A stretch of 64,000 nucleotides of DNA, from NCBI GenBank assembly GCA_026122225.1, contig JANEZZ010001470.1, forward strand, positions 186,001 to 250,000. Direction: 5' to 3'. The DNA is from Heloderma charlesbogerti. Its lineage: Eukaryota; Chordata; Lepidosauria; Squamata; Helodermatidae. Every line of letters starts with the position of its first letter. Positions within the stretch are counted from its first letter, which is position 1. The notes below the pieces were generated by a model. The model saw only the letters and a list, made by a program, of their open reading frames with translations, searched no databases and was not told the DNA's origin. Positions 1 to 14,900 of this stretch are shown here, in pieces. A program made the position numbers and the translations under genes.

Positions 1-1852
1 CCACGGGAAACCCACAAGCAGGACATGAGTGCAACAGCACCCTACCTTTGGGGAAGTCATTACAATTAAACTGGTATAAAATAGAAATATGTTTGCAATG
101 CAGTTATTTCCAGAGTCTAGTGGCCCAGAGACAAAAGTGTGAGTGGTAGCAGCGGGCTCCATATTGAGCAGTATAGCGGCTAACTCAGTAAAAGGTGGGT
201 CTGGCTCAATAGGGATGGATAGGGAATGTTGAAGGAATCCCCACTGAGGAATGACCCCATGGTGGCATGGACGAAGCTGTCAAACCCTGTGCTGTGGGAT
301 CATATTCTGAAGATGGCAACCTATGATTGCATTGTTAATTGGTTTGGCAGCATACTGTGTGCCATGTGCAATCAGAAATGCTTGCAGGGTGAATTAAGGA
401 CAGAGCATCTCTTGTCACCAGCACTAGAGTTAACAACAGACAGCTAATTTTAATATATAATTTCTCTTTCTGAAATTAATGACATGCAGTTCCTGGGAGT
501 AAGCTGTGATAACTGTGGCTTCCAAAAAATAAAACTTAATGGAAGCAGAGTGCCTCAGGGAGGACCCTACCTAGTCAAATCTTACAATCCAAAACATAGT
601 AGGTTGGAAATGCTTTGTGTATTAATGACATTAACTGGTCCATGGGACTGCAGCAAAAGGCCCATTACATTCAGCAGATGGCATGCCTTTTTACTTTTTT
701 CTGTAGCCAGAAATACATTTATTTTTCTTTCTTGCATGAATGGAAAGTATAGAAATTAATACTTTTGACAATTAGTAGTTCATTCAAGGGCCAGCTCAAG
801 ATATTTTGTCACTCTAGGCAATGTAAAATTTCCACCAATGCCCATCATATAGTGATGCCAGTGAAAATATGGGCATGTCTCCCTTGCACAATTACTGTGT
901 ATCTATACAAAAAACAAAACACGTGAAGGAGACCTGAATGATGACTGAGATGCATCCAGCACATATTCAAAGAAGCTCTTTTTTGTAACTTCATAAGTTG
1001 TTCTAGATCAGTCTAAGCCCTGCTCAAAGTACAGAACCAAACCAATTGATTTCAGCATTGCAAGTAGAATAAAATGTACCCCGTCACCATAGTATTCAAG
1101 GTTTCCAACAGAATTCCCTTAAAGAGGGGTGAGCTTTTGCTTGGTGAGTCTTCCAGGCCCATGCACAAAGTCCCATCGATGCTCACAACCCTTTTCTTGC
1201 TTCCTTCCATGAAATACACAGTGTGTAGTTTCTACTCTACACTGTGAAACAAGCACAACAAAATGGGAGGGGATTGGTCAAGCAGCTCCCTTTAGGGATA
1301 GTATTTGCTTCCCTGGTGGGTGTCTCCTTCAAGGTCCTTAAAACACTCTGCGCCTCATACAGCACTATTTCTCTCCGAGGCAAGAGGCTCATAGCGGAGT
1401 TTTTTTCACAGTTTGCCTCAGTGTTTGCCAGAGGTCCAAGGCTGAGTCCCATCATCTCCAGTTAAAAAAAATATTTGGTAGCAAGGCTGGAAAAGACCCC
1501 AGGCATAAGAATTTGGAGAGTTCAAACAATCCTGGGCTACATGAGCTAATGATCTGGCCTGGTATAAGGCAAGTTCATACATTCACATGTGTAGAAACTG
1601 AATTTCCAATTTCTTTGGAACTCCCTGCCCCTGGAGGTCAGGCAGGCAGGCACCAACACTGCATTGTTTCTGGCACCTCCTGAAAACAGCACTCTTCCAG
1701 GAGGCATTCTTCAATTGACCAGTCAAGGTTTCTATTGGCATTGTGTTTTTTTAAAAGTATAATTTTAATGTGGTATAATAATTTTATTCTTTTACTGTTT
1801 TATCTTTTCACCACTCTGAAATCTGTTCTAGATGTGGAGTGGTATATAAATA

Positions 1853-1918
<66 letters not shown>

Positions 1919-4900
1919 ATGTGCTATCCTTCTCCTAAGATAGAGCTCAGGCCCCTTGAGAAGAGTAAGCACTACCACACAAATCATGTACTCTTTTTTT
2001 GTCTTGTCTATACTTGGGGCAGCTCAGTAGGCCTTTGCTGTTTTTACTTAGAGAGGCTCAGCATGAGACAGTTTGATGACTTCCCTCTGTCAGGCTACAA
2101 CACCCCCCTGATCCATATTTGCATTCGACAGACACCACTGACACTTTCTTAGGCAAACTCCACATCACCCAAATGGAGACCAATTTATAGGGCAACATTC
2201 AGATCTTACAAAACATGGGCATTATCATGAAATATCTTTCTCTCCCACACACAAACACCCTGTTGTCAAATTTCCAAAATAAGACGAGCCACTGGAAGAG
2301 TATAGCCATTGTGCAGCATATTGGCACACTGTCATGTTACTCAAGAGCACAATAGTGAGTTGTCCCTAAATGCTCTAGTTGGTTGAACAGAGAGTTGCTT
2401 GGTCATGCCTCTTTTGCTGTTGTTTTTCATGGTGAACCAAAAGTAGGAGGTTAGTGCGTGAAATCTGTTTTAATTTTCTGGGGACAATGAGGTAACTGCA
2501 GGCTTTTAATGAAACTGATTTGTCAAGCTATGAGCTCTGAAGACAATGTATTGTTAAAATTTGAAATGGTTATTTTTGGGAGGTCAGAAATAATACTGGT
2601 CTGAAAAACAACAAACCACTTTCTGGCTATTTGTTCTAGCTTTCTGAATGACCTTGTATACTAGGTGTTCCTTTTGGTACCATTATTATGTGGTAATAGC
2701 AGGTCACAGCAGATACGTCCCAGACTTGTGACGTAGTGTTAGAGCCCTGTGACATGCTACAGTTGCTGTAGGAACACCTGCACTTTTCCACAGCAAACCC
2801 ATCCAGGGTGAATGTAATAAATGTGCGTGCACATACATTTAAGCACCTGTGCATGAACATCTGGGAAACCTGTCCAAATCACATTTTCCAGGCATCTATA
2901 TACAGATGTTTAAAGATGTATGCCCATGTGCATTATATTCACGCTGGATGGGTTTCTGTGAAGGACATTGCCATTTTCCTGCAGCAGCTGTAATGTGTAG
3001 GACTGTCCTTTGCTTGAGCGTTAATAAGAGGAAACGGGTTTGACTTTTGCTCTCACTAGCTGTGTTCGGATGATAAGCTGGGGAAATAACATTGTTTGGG
3101 TTGTTTCCCCCGAGTGTGCCAGTTGTGTGACCAGCATTTCTCTAATTACCCATGCTGCATCGCAGGTTGCCATGTCATCTGAACCCGTTGCGCGGCGCAG
3201 GGGGGGGGCTTCTCACCCACCCCACAATCCCTACTGCAAACCATGGGTTGTTGGGTGGGTAAAAAGCCACCCCCGCTGCACCGTTGGGGAAACAACCCAC
3301 ACTGTGTTGTTTCCCCTGCTGATTGTCCAAACCCAGTCACTATGTATTGCAAATGGAGTGGAACGACATTGTCTGAAGGCCTTGCAATAGGCTTTCCACA
3401 CCTGACTGTCATTGGACAAGGCTGAGTTGCGTGTATGCGGACATGCATGTGTGGGTTTTGTTTTTTTTACTCCTTATCTAATTAACATTGCTGTTGAGTC
3501 CTTCATTCACTGGAGGCTTTCTGAGAAAATAGTCCTGCTTGCTTTTCAATACAAGTGACTACAGCCATCAGTGCACAGATGATGGTCAGCCCATGTCTGC
3601 ACTGTCAGATGCATACAGCGGTTGCCTCCTCCGCATGAGGACTTAGGATTCTGCTCCACCTAGCCTCACAGACGTGTCCTGCACAGCTTTAATGTTTTTT
3701 GGTCAGGAGAGGTCTAAGTAGCTCAGCTGGTGATTACCAGCACTCATATGGAATGTGCAAGGTTTCTGTCTTCACCAACTGATTTTGTACACTTTTAGGA
3801 ATTTGTGATGCTATATTCGGAAATCCATATATCACCAGCAAAATGGCCTACCTACAGAACAATTCTAAATGGGGACAGGGCAGAGCATCAAGGCAGATGC
3901 ACCGCCTCATCCACAGCCCTGCCAGCTTTATTTTTTTTCCCCCAGCAGAGCGGCGGGTGGGGGTGGGGTTAATGGTTTCCTACCCATCAAAAAACAGGAG
4001 AGGATTTTCCTATTTCAGCTCCAGGTTGGCATTGATGAGGGACCCAAATTGGACCCATCTCTGGGAAATGGAGCAGCTTTGGACTCAGTGGATACAGTGC
4101 CAGCTCTGACCAACCCATAGAATGCCCCATTTCAAAGCCTTCCACCTGCTACCACTAGCAGAAAAACTGCTGGTGGTAGCTTTCCACCCACCCAGACACA
4201 AAAGCACACCACACCCCGATAAGCCTTTCTCCACAGGCGGAAGGTCACCACTGCTAGATCCTAACCCCCTGCAGCCATCGACAACAAGGTTTTAGATTGT
4301 AGTCCTGGTGTTATATTATTCTGCTGCTTCTTTTAATGTTCTGTTGCTGTTTTTACTTTTTCTTTTGTTTCTTAATATGCTTATTCTAAGCGTTTTATTT
4401 ATGATCACAATTGTTTGCCCTCTCAAAAAATTAAAATAGTGAGGATGTGGGAGTGACTGCAGGAAATATAGGATTTCCTTTTCTTTCTTTTTCTCTTAAA
4501 TCCAAAGCTCTGCGGGGCTTTGGATTTAAGGTCAGCTGTGTAGAATTCATATTACTTTATAATTTAAGAGTCTATATGTTTCCTGTATCATCACAAAATT
4601 GTACAGCACATGATTGGTGCAATAATATAAGCAAATGGTATAAAAAGTAATCTGGAACAATTTGAATTTAATGATCAGAACATGATTAATTTAATGTGAC
4701 TTTCATGCAAAACCAGAAAGTTATGTGCTGGTAGATTTAATTTAAACATATGTTACAATAAAATGGTTGTTACCATGCTTAGGATTGGGGGGGGGGGAAT
4801 ACCCAAATAGTGCTGTGTAAAATAGCTAATCAGCTAGCTTTAAGTGTTGTATATTTCAAATATGAACTGCTTTCTGCATGCGGCACGGTTTTATCTTAAT

Positions 4901-7900
4901 CCTGAGTCTTTGCATGTTATTGCAACTGATCATTTTGTTTTCATATTTTTCAGCAAATCTTGCTGGCAGACCACAGGTATGACATGTTTTAGTAGATTTG
5001 CATTTGTGTGTCTGCAATGCAAGGAAAAACTTACAGTGGGCTTTGTAGTGAACTATAGATTTCTGCATGTTTTTGTTTCCTTGTTTATAAGAGCAAATGC
5101 ACACATTGTAAGATTAATTCTTCCCCATAAATACTGTTCAGAACAAATGTGCCCACTGTCTGCAGAATTCCAATCTGATGTACCAGTCTAGAAACGGTTG
5201 GCTACACACTGCTAGGCATGAGATGCTGAGCATATGAGAATGACCCACACTATCAACCCTGCCTCTGTGGTTGCATGATGCACACGCAGCATCTAGCCAT
5301 GTGGAAACAGCTCTTGCACTGCCTTGGTTTACCTGTCAAGGGGATCTGGTTCTGTGTTAAAGTAATAAGCTGAAAAGAAGTGTCGATTTTTCTCCTTAGA
5401 TCCCAGAAGAAAAAGAAAAGTTCAACACATAAGCACTGACACAAATAGTTGATTTATCAATAATGGCCTAAGGAAAATGATACAATAATGGTTTCTTTTT
5501 CATATTTTATCTGTGGAAGCTTACATAGGCAGGATACTGAAGGAAACAGATTGTAAATACCTCCAAAACCCTGTATTTGGGATGTACGAGACAAGCACCA
5601 CAGAGTTCTCGTGGCAATTTTCTCTTCTAGATCTGAACTTTTATGTGATTCCTCATTTGTCAGTCTCTTGCATGCTCTGGAAACCTGTGCACATTTGCTG
5701 CAGGAATGCTGCAGGAACCTCGTGGCAAGCAAGCCCAGCTTCACTGCTTAGAACCCTTTCATCATATGTGGTTCACTGCCATCACACTGAGTTTCTACAT
5801 CCCTGCCAATGAAGTCCAATGTAATGCCTGTGGACTCTGTCACTGTAGTTGCAATTTGTGCTTCTAACTCTTACAGCTGGGGCAGGGATCACTTGCCACA
5901 TGGAGTTGTTTTTGTAAGAATCCTGTGACAGTTGTGCACCAGCCTGTAATCTATAGGTAGACAGTCTCAATGTCTACCTCTTTCACCCACAGTTGTGCAG
6001 TGTGGGGAACCCACAGGACATTTACAGTTGCTTATCATAGTCCAGAGCAGACATAATGCTAAATCACGGTTATCACTAATTATGGTTTCTTACTTAACTT
6101 TGGGAAAGTCCAAAACATACAGACAAAACTGGTTTAATTTGCAAGCGAAGTCCTGCCCCTGGATATGTCTGTAAGAGGCTGGGTATGTTTTTCCATCCTT
6201 TTTTTGATACTGTTTAAGGTAAAGAAAACAAACCATGGTTAAGCATTGTCTGTGTTGCATATAAATTCCTGTAAGATATGTCACAGACCTTTTACTGTCT
6301 TTCTGTTGTTTCCAAACATGGCAATTCTCTGAGAATTTGACTCAAAATATTTATATTGAACGATGTCTTTGCCAAAGGATAGCATGTTGGTAATGATATC
6401 TTACACTTTTTTCTCCTTAACTTCAGGCAATGTGAAGTTTTCATTTTGAAGACCACCACTCTTCCTGACATCAAACAGAGTCCCTTTTCTACAAATGCCA
6501 GTATCAAGTTCGAGTGCTCATGGGGCTGCATGGGACCTTGTAACATACTGTTTAGCTCTATGTGTTCTTATTTCAAATGAGAAAACACTTGAACTACCCA
6601 AAGATGAGGATGTTGTGATTTTATAATGCTGTGTGTGTTTCCCCGCCTCCTTCCCTCTCTATGCAACTGTAAATTAACAAACTGTGGAGTATTTGGAAAT
6701 GGTTATACATATGTTATTGATTTATATAATATGCAGCATCAGGAAAGGGGATGGGGATTTAATATCCATTCTTTTTTGATATTGCTTAAGTGAATTGCAT
6801 ACAGAGTTTGGAGCAAAGTGTTACATTTATACATTCCTTTTGGCTTTTGCATTTCCCATTTCAAGTATCTTCTTTTCCGACTGACATACAATTCTGCACA
6901 GGTTATTTATACGTAGCCTAATAGTTTCAAAACGTGAGCAGAATATAAAATTCTCATAACCCTCACAGTTAGTATTTGACAAATACCATTTCTGGCTGCC
7001 TATAAGCACATAAGACTCTATTTTGCCCCAGCTAACCTCATTCCACTGCAGTAAATGTTGGCACTAAAATAGCATTTTAATGGATTCTTTCTCCCAACTG
7101 AGTGTAGACTGATCGTTTCCTCCAGTCTTTGTTTTGACTTTAAAATGTGAGGTAAGCTGCATTTCGACTTCATACTATCATTCTGGATATATGTGATTTT
7201 AGTTTTCTGCAGGGGAAACATTATGATCTAATTGTGCCAAGTTTTGTCAAGTCTTTTATGTGAATCATCCAGTGCAAAGGGTAAGATCCCAGACATACAT
7301 TCATTGTATTCTCCTTTCTGAAATATTAATAAATGAAGAAACTCTGACCACTTCAGTGGGAAAGTGTTCTGCCTTTATGTCAGAATGGTTTGCTGGATAA
7401 CATCAACCAGCATCACCTTGTATGCAATTTTTAATCATTCCCTTAATGTACATGTTTAAAGATAGAGAAAACTGTGTGGAAGTTCAGACATAGTTTCTGA
7501 TAATTGGCTGGGCATCGTTCCTTCGCTGTGGCAATTGTGGATTTGCATGGGAATTTGCTATCATTATAAAACACTTGTTTGTTTGGTAAGTTGCATGTGT
7601 TGGAGAAATTCCACTCTGTGATTTTATGAATAGTTATGCCCAATAGTGAAGTGAAAAGATCAGGCCATACCTAATATTAGGTTGTCTTTTACCAGGTGAT
7701 GCCTAGCAGAACATCCGATATCCATAATAACATAGTCAGAGATGTAATCCTGGGATGATGCTTAGTTCTCCTGATGCACATGTCATTGTAACCACTCAAC
7801 TTCCTTATTTCTCACCTCTAAAGCAGGGCCGGTAGTAGTTATAGCTATGCTCAGAGGTATTATGAGGCTCAAATTAGGTAATGTATGTTAAATATTCTGA

Positions 7901-10900
7901 TGACTCAAAGTGCTATCTAAATGAAAAGTATTATTTTTTGAGCAGGGGCGGCGGGGGGGGGGGTGTTGTTGCCAAAAGCAGGAAACAGAGAAGCAGATTA
8001 ATATGTGGATTTTTCATCTAGAAGGAAATATATTTTGGTATAGATATTTTGAGAAGGAAAAAAAGTTTTGCAGAAAAGGAAAGCCATGACCACCTTTCTA
8101 CCTCAAACCCATTTTTGAGTATTTAGTTTTGGAAACAGCTTAATGTTCTGGTTTTTGCAAAATATGTTCTTTTGCCAGATCATGTCAAAGCAAGGGAAAA
8201 AATACCCCCCTTTAAAAACACATTAGTAGAAAAGATCCCAGTAATGGATATGATGGCTTTTTTTTTGTGATGACTGAAAGGTTATGTACGAATTGTTTTT
8301 CTGCCTGTGTTTGTATGCAAATTCTGTCCTCTACTGTCAAGTAAAAGCTACTTTAAAACATGACATTGTAACATTCTTCCTCTGAGATGCTGATAAATAA
8401 AAGGAATATGTTGCAGTAACATCTCAAAAGAAAAAGTATGTAGTTCTTTTTAATTTTGTGGTATTAAACTATCACACTTCCCTTTTCTAATCTGGTTACA
8501 TGGTATGACTTTCACTCTGAAAATTAATTTCTAAGTGAAGGCTGTTTGATATTCTTCAGCTCAGAAGTAAACAAGATTTAAAAGCTCGTTTCGTGTGTGA
8601 GAACATTTCAGACTTCAAGGTGCCTTTATGAAAATAAAATATGTAGCCAAAAATATAGCTCAGTAAATCAGTGCATATTTTTCTGCCATTTTCCATCTCT
8701 GGGAATGCGTGCTGCCAGCAATCAGTCTTTGCTGGTGACAAATTTTAAATTTCAACCACCAATCGGTTTAAAGTATACTATTAATATTGCAAATATGAGC
8801 GTGTGTTGCTCTATTCAGTGGCAGAGCTGGAAAATGATTTTTAAATTCCACTGGCTTGCACTCAGCAGCCCTTTCATTTCTAATACAATGTTCTGTATTC
8901 TGGCAGGAAACATAATTTATAACTAGTGGGATTTTATTATAACATTAAACATACTAGATGCAAGGCGTAATCAGTTTGTAGATGCTGTGGCGCTGATCTA
9001 AAAATCCTTTTTTTATGGCAGTAGCATTGATCTGATGTAGAAGACCATAAGACTTGGCATCACCAAAGGGATGCCACCCAGTGTGTTCATAGTGAGGAAA
9101 ACCTGATCCTCATATGGGAAAGATACAGTTCTTAGAAATGGCACAGACTTTACAGCAGCCAGTCCTATAAATGACTACATTTATAGCAGTCATCTGAATG
9201 ATCTACACAGCAGCTCATCTGAATAATCTACTCATGTGAATCATGTAACATCTGGAGTAAAGGCTCATAGACGATAACAGATTCTGCTTCCAATATTACA
9301 AAAGTAGCAAAATGCCATTTTTCTAGTCACAGTATGAGCTGCTGTGATCTGATTCTCCCAAATCAGACATTAATTCATGCATGGAAAAACCAGTGTGAAA
9401 TAATTCAGAAGGTACAATATTGGCTCTGAGAAAGACCTGCCTACTTAATTGTCTGATTTAACTAGTATGTATATTTAACATTAATGTACCTAAGAAGCCC
9501 ATGTCTCCTGGTGCTTAGAGGGCCAGAACAAATATTACTTTAAATCTGTATCTAGCAGCTACTTTTTTTCTTTCATTTTTCCTGTAAAGTAGGCCTGATC
9601 CATCTCTTACAAGCCCTCTGCACACACGCGCACACACACACTCACGGATTCTAATCCAGATCAGGCCCCCTATGCTTATTCTCGAATAAAAATGGGGGAG
9701 AAAAACTAGATAAAGATTGAAAGTAATGTCTGTCATTTCTCCCACAGTCAACATTTAGGGCCAAAAAAGAGAGAGAGGCAAGGGTAACAAAGGATAGATG
9801 TACACGAACTTGTACACACATAAGAGTGATAAAAGAATCTGAAATGTTTCCTGCCCTTGCAGGACTGAATAACAAATACATCTGTAAGGGTAACTAAGGT
9901 ATTTGCAATAAGTGTTGGCCACTTTCTCATTATGGAAAAAGTATTTAGCCATGCTTGAAGCTTCAGCATGTGCTGGAAAGCTTTATATGTCAAATAAAGA
10001 ATCTAAACCCAGTGGAAGCTGCTGGTTCTTGGTGAGGCTGTGAATCCATTCTGGGTTTGTCAGAACCAGCCAGAACTCTAAAGGAGCTATCCAAAGTGCT
10101 GAACCCTATCCTCAAACTGGGTTCAGCACCTTGGATAGGTCCTTTAGAGTTCTGGCTGGTTCTGACTGAAACCCAGAATGGATTCACACCCCCACCAAAA
10201 TGGGAGCCACCAGCCTCCACTGTCTAAACCTATGGTATCCCACACTCCCCAGGCGCTAGCGGACTCCACCCTTGTGCAATAGAGGTTAGGACCTCATAAT
10301 TAGGAACTTGTAATTGAGTTCCACTGATCTGTCCCAATCTGAAAGTGAACGTTTCTGCTAGTTTCAGGCCTGCTTTATGAAGTGATAAGTCCCCATTGCA
10401 CACGTGGTGGGTCCCACTCATGCAACAGAATCGGTGGGAGCACAGCGATCCCATTGGATACTAACCTGTGTTTTGAATGGGAAAATGTTGCATGCATTTT
10501 CTCCTTTTGCTTAACTTAGAATGGCTGTTCAGCATCATATTGATGTGAATCATGGCAAATATAGGACTGGCACCACGATGTGAAACGTTTGAGCTGACTT
10601 ATCTGTCCCTGCAAAGCTGTCAGAGTGGCAGATTTTGGAATGTTTTGGAATGTTGCGCTGCTGTTGCAGTTATGTCTCATTATAGGTACAATAAGTCTTG
10701 GAGTTAAGCTGTTAAGAGATTTACACAACACGTGCTCTCTTTAGCACTCCATTCTCATGGATTCCTAGTATTACCGAAGACAAGGATTTGATGTCTGGTA
10801 GTTGTGTGTATGATTTTTTAAAATGGAATGCGGTCAGTTTTGAATTGAAATCCATAGCTGTCTTTTTCAGTATCTAATGTAGCATGTTTATACTGGTGTT

Positions 10901-11953
10901 CTGCTTCAGTCTTAGCAGTTTGGAGTGCCATTCTGTGCATGTCTAGACAGAAAAAAGTCATGCTGGCTGGGGAATGCTGGGATTTGTAGGACTTCTTTTC
11001 CGTTTAAGCATGCACAGGATTGCACCCTTAGTTCCTTTTAAGATCCTTCGCCTCCTGCTTTTTATAGGTAAACCTTCTTCCCAAACTGTTTCTCTGGGTT
11101 TAATTATGCTCTTCTGGGATTGACTATGCTGGGCAGATTGTGGGAGACACAGCAGTCACTGGCATTGTTTGGTCCTTTCAGGAAACGATTCCAGAAGATA
11201 CGGCCAAAAGTTAAGGATTGGTACTGAGAAGTAGTCACTGAAGAATGCTGCTAAGGTGCAGTTCTTGCCTTCACACTTCTTCACTAAAGGGCGAATGTCA
11301 CACCTCCGATGAGCAATTTTATAACCCATTCGCTATTAACCCAGAAAGTCTGAAAAATAGAGAAATGCAAAATGTTCACTACAGTCCACGTCAGATGTTC
11401 CTAGTTCATGCAACAGTGGTCCAACTCTGCTCAAAAACAAGATGCTTCTCTGGACTGTTTTTTCTAGGCAGCAATAACAACACAAGCCAGGCATTCTGGC
11501 ATCAGGGAAGACAAAGCACCTGTTTTGCCGGCAGTCCTAACTCTCTTTGACAAATGTCACTGGGCTGATGTTTCTCCAGCAGTACCGAGAGGGGATCAAT
11601 CATCCTCCTGGAGTGTTCTCAGTAATGCAGTGAGATGGGGTGCCATTTCTTGCTCATTTTCCCCCCTAAAAGAAGCACGTACAAGAGCAGATAAACATTG
11701 CTCTGGGAAATTTACAGTGTAATTACTCGGCATACATCTGAAAGAAACAATGGGAAAATCCAGTTCTCTTGAAAATTTACCACCAAGCTAATATGGGCTT
11801 GTATGAAATTCTATCCAGTTTTGTACATTCATCTTCTGTTAAGAAATACAGAAAGTAATCATTGTCTACCATAAAACTGTAATGCATTGTTGTGTAGCAT
11901 GACCCATAACAGAGTCCAAGACAGAAAAAGCAAGAGAGTTTGTGAGCCTACCA

Positions 11954-11987
<34 letters not shown>

Positions 11988-14900
11988 ACATGCTCTGCCA
12001 CTAGCAGGGTAGGCACCTTTTTCTGTTTCCAAGAGAGCAGGACTGACTCACTCAGCAGCACTGTCCAGATACCAAGCCTCGGCATGTCTACTCACAAGTA
12101 AGCATGAGCACCATGTCTACTCACAAGTACGCATGACAAGCTTTTGCATGTCTAGTTAGAAGTAAGCAGGACAAGCTCAGAAGCCAGTAGCACCCCACTC
12201 ACTTTCCCCTGCAGCCCAGCTGATCTGCTTGCCAGCTTCTTCCTCCAGCTCTGTCACTCTCCCCAGCAGGGAAAAAGCTCTTATCTGCAGTTAGCCGCTG
12301 ATTGGAAATAAGACATTTCCCTGCCAGGAGAGGGGGCTGGGCCAGGATACAAAGCTGGCGAGCGGATCAGCTGGGCTGTGGGGGGAAATGAGTGGGGTGA
12401 CACTGGCTTTGTGGGCTGTACTGAGAGGGGCCAAGGACTGCATGCAGTCCACAGGACATGGGCTGCACACCCTTGGCCTAATATAACTTCCTTTCCTAGC
12501 CTGTCATCCTCTGGGTTTTCCCCTTTAAAGCTAAGAATAGCTGCTGCCATGCAAACCTCATGTTTCCAAGGAAGGGGAAGTGAGGTTAAAGTGAGTTTAA
12601 CTGCATAAGACAACAGACGCAGTTCCTTTTCCATGACTACCCATGGATCAATTTCTTTCTTTGCAGTGGGCATGGAAGGTAGATATGGAATCAAGCTCCC
12701 CAGTCATTTCTCTAGGATTGCCTCACTTAAACCACTGCCTCACTTAAACCATGCAGCCTCCAACCTGGTGCCCTCCAGATGTTTTGGACTACAACTCCCA
12801 GAATTCCTGAACCTTGAAGCTGATGGGAGCTGAACTAGGTCAATCCTTGCTTAGCATGGGAGTATATGCCACTTATCTTGAAAGACGTTTATCTCTGTGG
12901 AACCATTACCTTTATTAACATTGCATTAGGAAGACTTTCTCTAAAGATCACATTCCACAAAATGTGCATTAGATACTCAAATTTAGTTTCTTCTGGTTAT
13001 CCCCGCCCGCCTGCTCTCTCTCTCTCTCATACATGCGCGCGCGCACACACACACACACACACAACAAATCAACAGAACTGACACTTCGGAATGAAAGTGG
13101 ATGTTAACATAAGTGAAAACAGCACTTCAGAATCGTTCTGAAATTGGGCAGGTCACAGAAAAGCTTACATTGGAAGGAGGTGATACCAGATTAATAAACT
13201 TTATTTATTTAGCACCATCAATGCACATGGCACTGTACAGAATAAAAACAATAAAACAACAAGTTCCTGCCCCAAAGGCTTACATTCTAATGCCTCTACT
13301 TAGAATGCTAGCAATGAGTAGGACCATCTTTGAGTGTATCACTTTTAAGTGCAAATTACTGGAAGGACAATTTCATGGCTAGGCCTCAAATCTCCACTTG
13401 GTGAATATGTTATAAGGCAGTTAAGATCAGCCTTGACAGATGTTTTCTGGAAAAGGAAATATATATGCCATCTGTCAGAGACCTGATCAGTAGTCAGTTC
13501 AAAGAATGCCTGGGGAATGGCAGGGGAGAAGAGGGGATAAGAACAGCAGCTACCATGTGGATCTCTTTCATATTTCAAACTCATATTTAAACATCCCTGG
13601 TTTGCAAAAGATAAATTGGTACAACTGCTAGTACTCATTCTGGCCAAGAGAGTCAATACGTTTTGTAGAGCTATCCTTCATGTCTACTCTAGCAACTAGA
13701 TTCTAGGTATGCAAATGACACACAATGTATTGCTATAATAGGTACATGTCTATCCTTTGGCAAGCCCATTCTGATACATTGCTCGATGGCTGCCACTTTG
13801 GTATGATGTTAATGGCAAATATTACGGGTGCAAAGCTCTGCTGGCTTCCTAGGGTCTGCAGTTGCTGAAATGTCTTCAGGACATGCATTCATGTCTCCCA
13901 CCAGACCCACCTTGCTAGCCATCTCCCCGGCCAATTCTGGACTGTTGAACAGCTTTATGCTGTTCTGGCTCTGGGGATGACTGCTGTTGGTTTCAGCAAA
14001 ACATTTCAACGTTTGGTTCATTATCATATTGACATGATATCCTGGGTTGGTTTTCCAGGCTACTGTCAGGGTGGACACTGAGCCCATAGAATCCCAGAGT
14101 AGTTCTGATTCTGAGGAAGAGGAAGAGGAGTCGCTCCTGGGAGAGGAGCGCGCTCCTCTTTCCCAGGGCCAACAGCTGACGGAGATTCCTCCCACCAGCA
14201 TTCCTAGCTTAGATAGCAGTCCTGGGAGTGACAGAGCGCGGGAAGCAGACTTGATGGACGCGCGACGCCGACGCAGAGAGCGGCGCCAAATGGAGGGCGC
14301 AGAAAGGAGGCGTAGTGCCCGGTTGGCGCGCAAACAACGGCTGCGCCCAGAGGATCCAAGGGAAAAGGGGAGGGACTCTCCCTAGTCCTTATGTTCAGGG
14401 GTCTGCCAGTAATTCCCTTTCAAACGGGGACCAACTGTTCTAACGTAGGGCATAGGTACTCCGCTGCTCATATCTAGTTGCTAACAGTAGAGTTGTTAAG
14501 TTGTAAAAGGAATAAAGCTTTGAAAAGAATCCCTTTGTCTGTGTCTAGACTTGGCTACTGGATTAGACTGAGAGAGGCCTCCAAGGAGCCCTTGACAGCT
14601 ACCACAGCACCACCAAAACTGAAGTGGTTGTGGAGCAATCTGTAAATTTAAGACCTGGTGTAAACATTACATGTTCACAGACATTTCATTTCCTTATTTG
14701 TGATTCAATTAACATCTGAAGTGGAGAATCATGGAAACTCACAGTAGCTACTTCCATGAGAACAACTTTATCTTGCAGTTTTTTTCTTCACAGAAGTAGC
14801 CATTGCAAACACTGGTGAGTCCCCACTTTGTGAGTGAACTGTTCCCACAAGCCGTTACTTGCCATTTCTTTCATGTTATTCTTTATTTTATTTTAAAAAT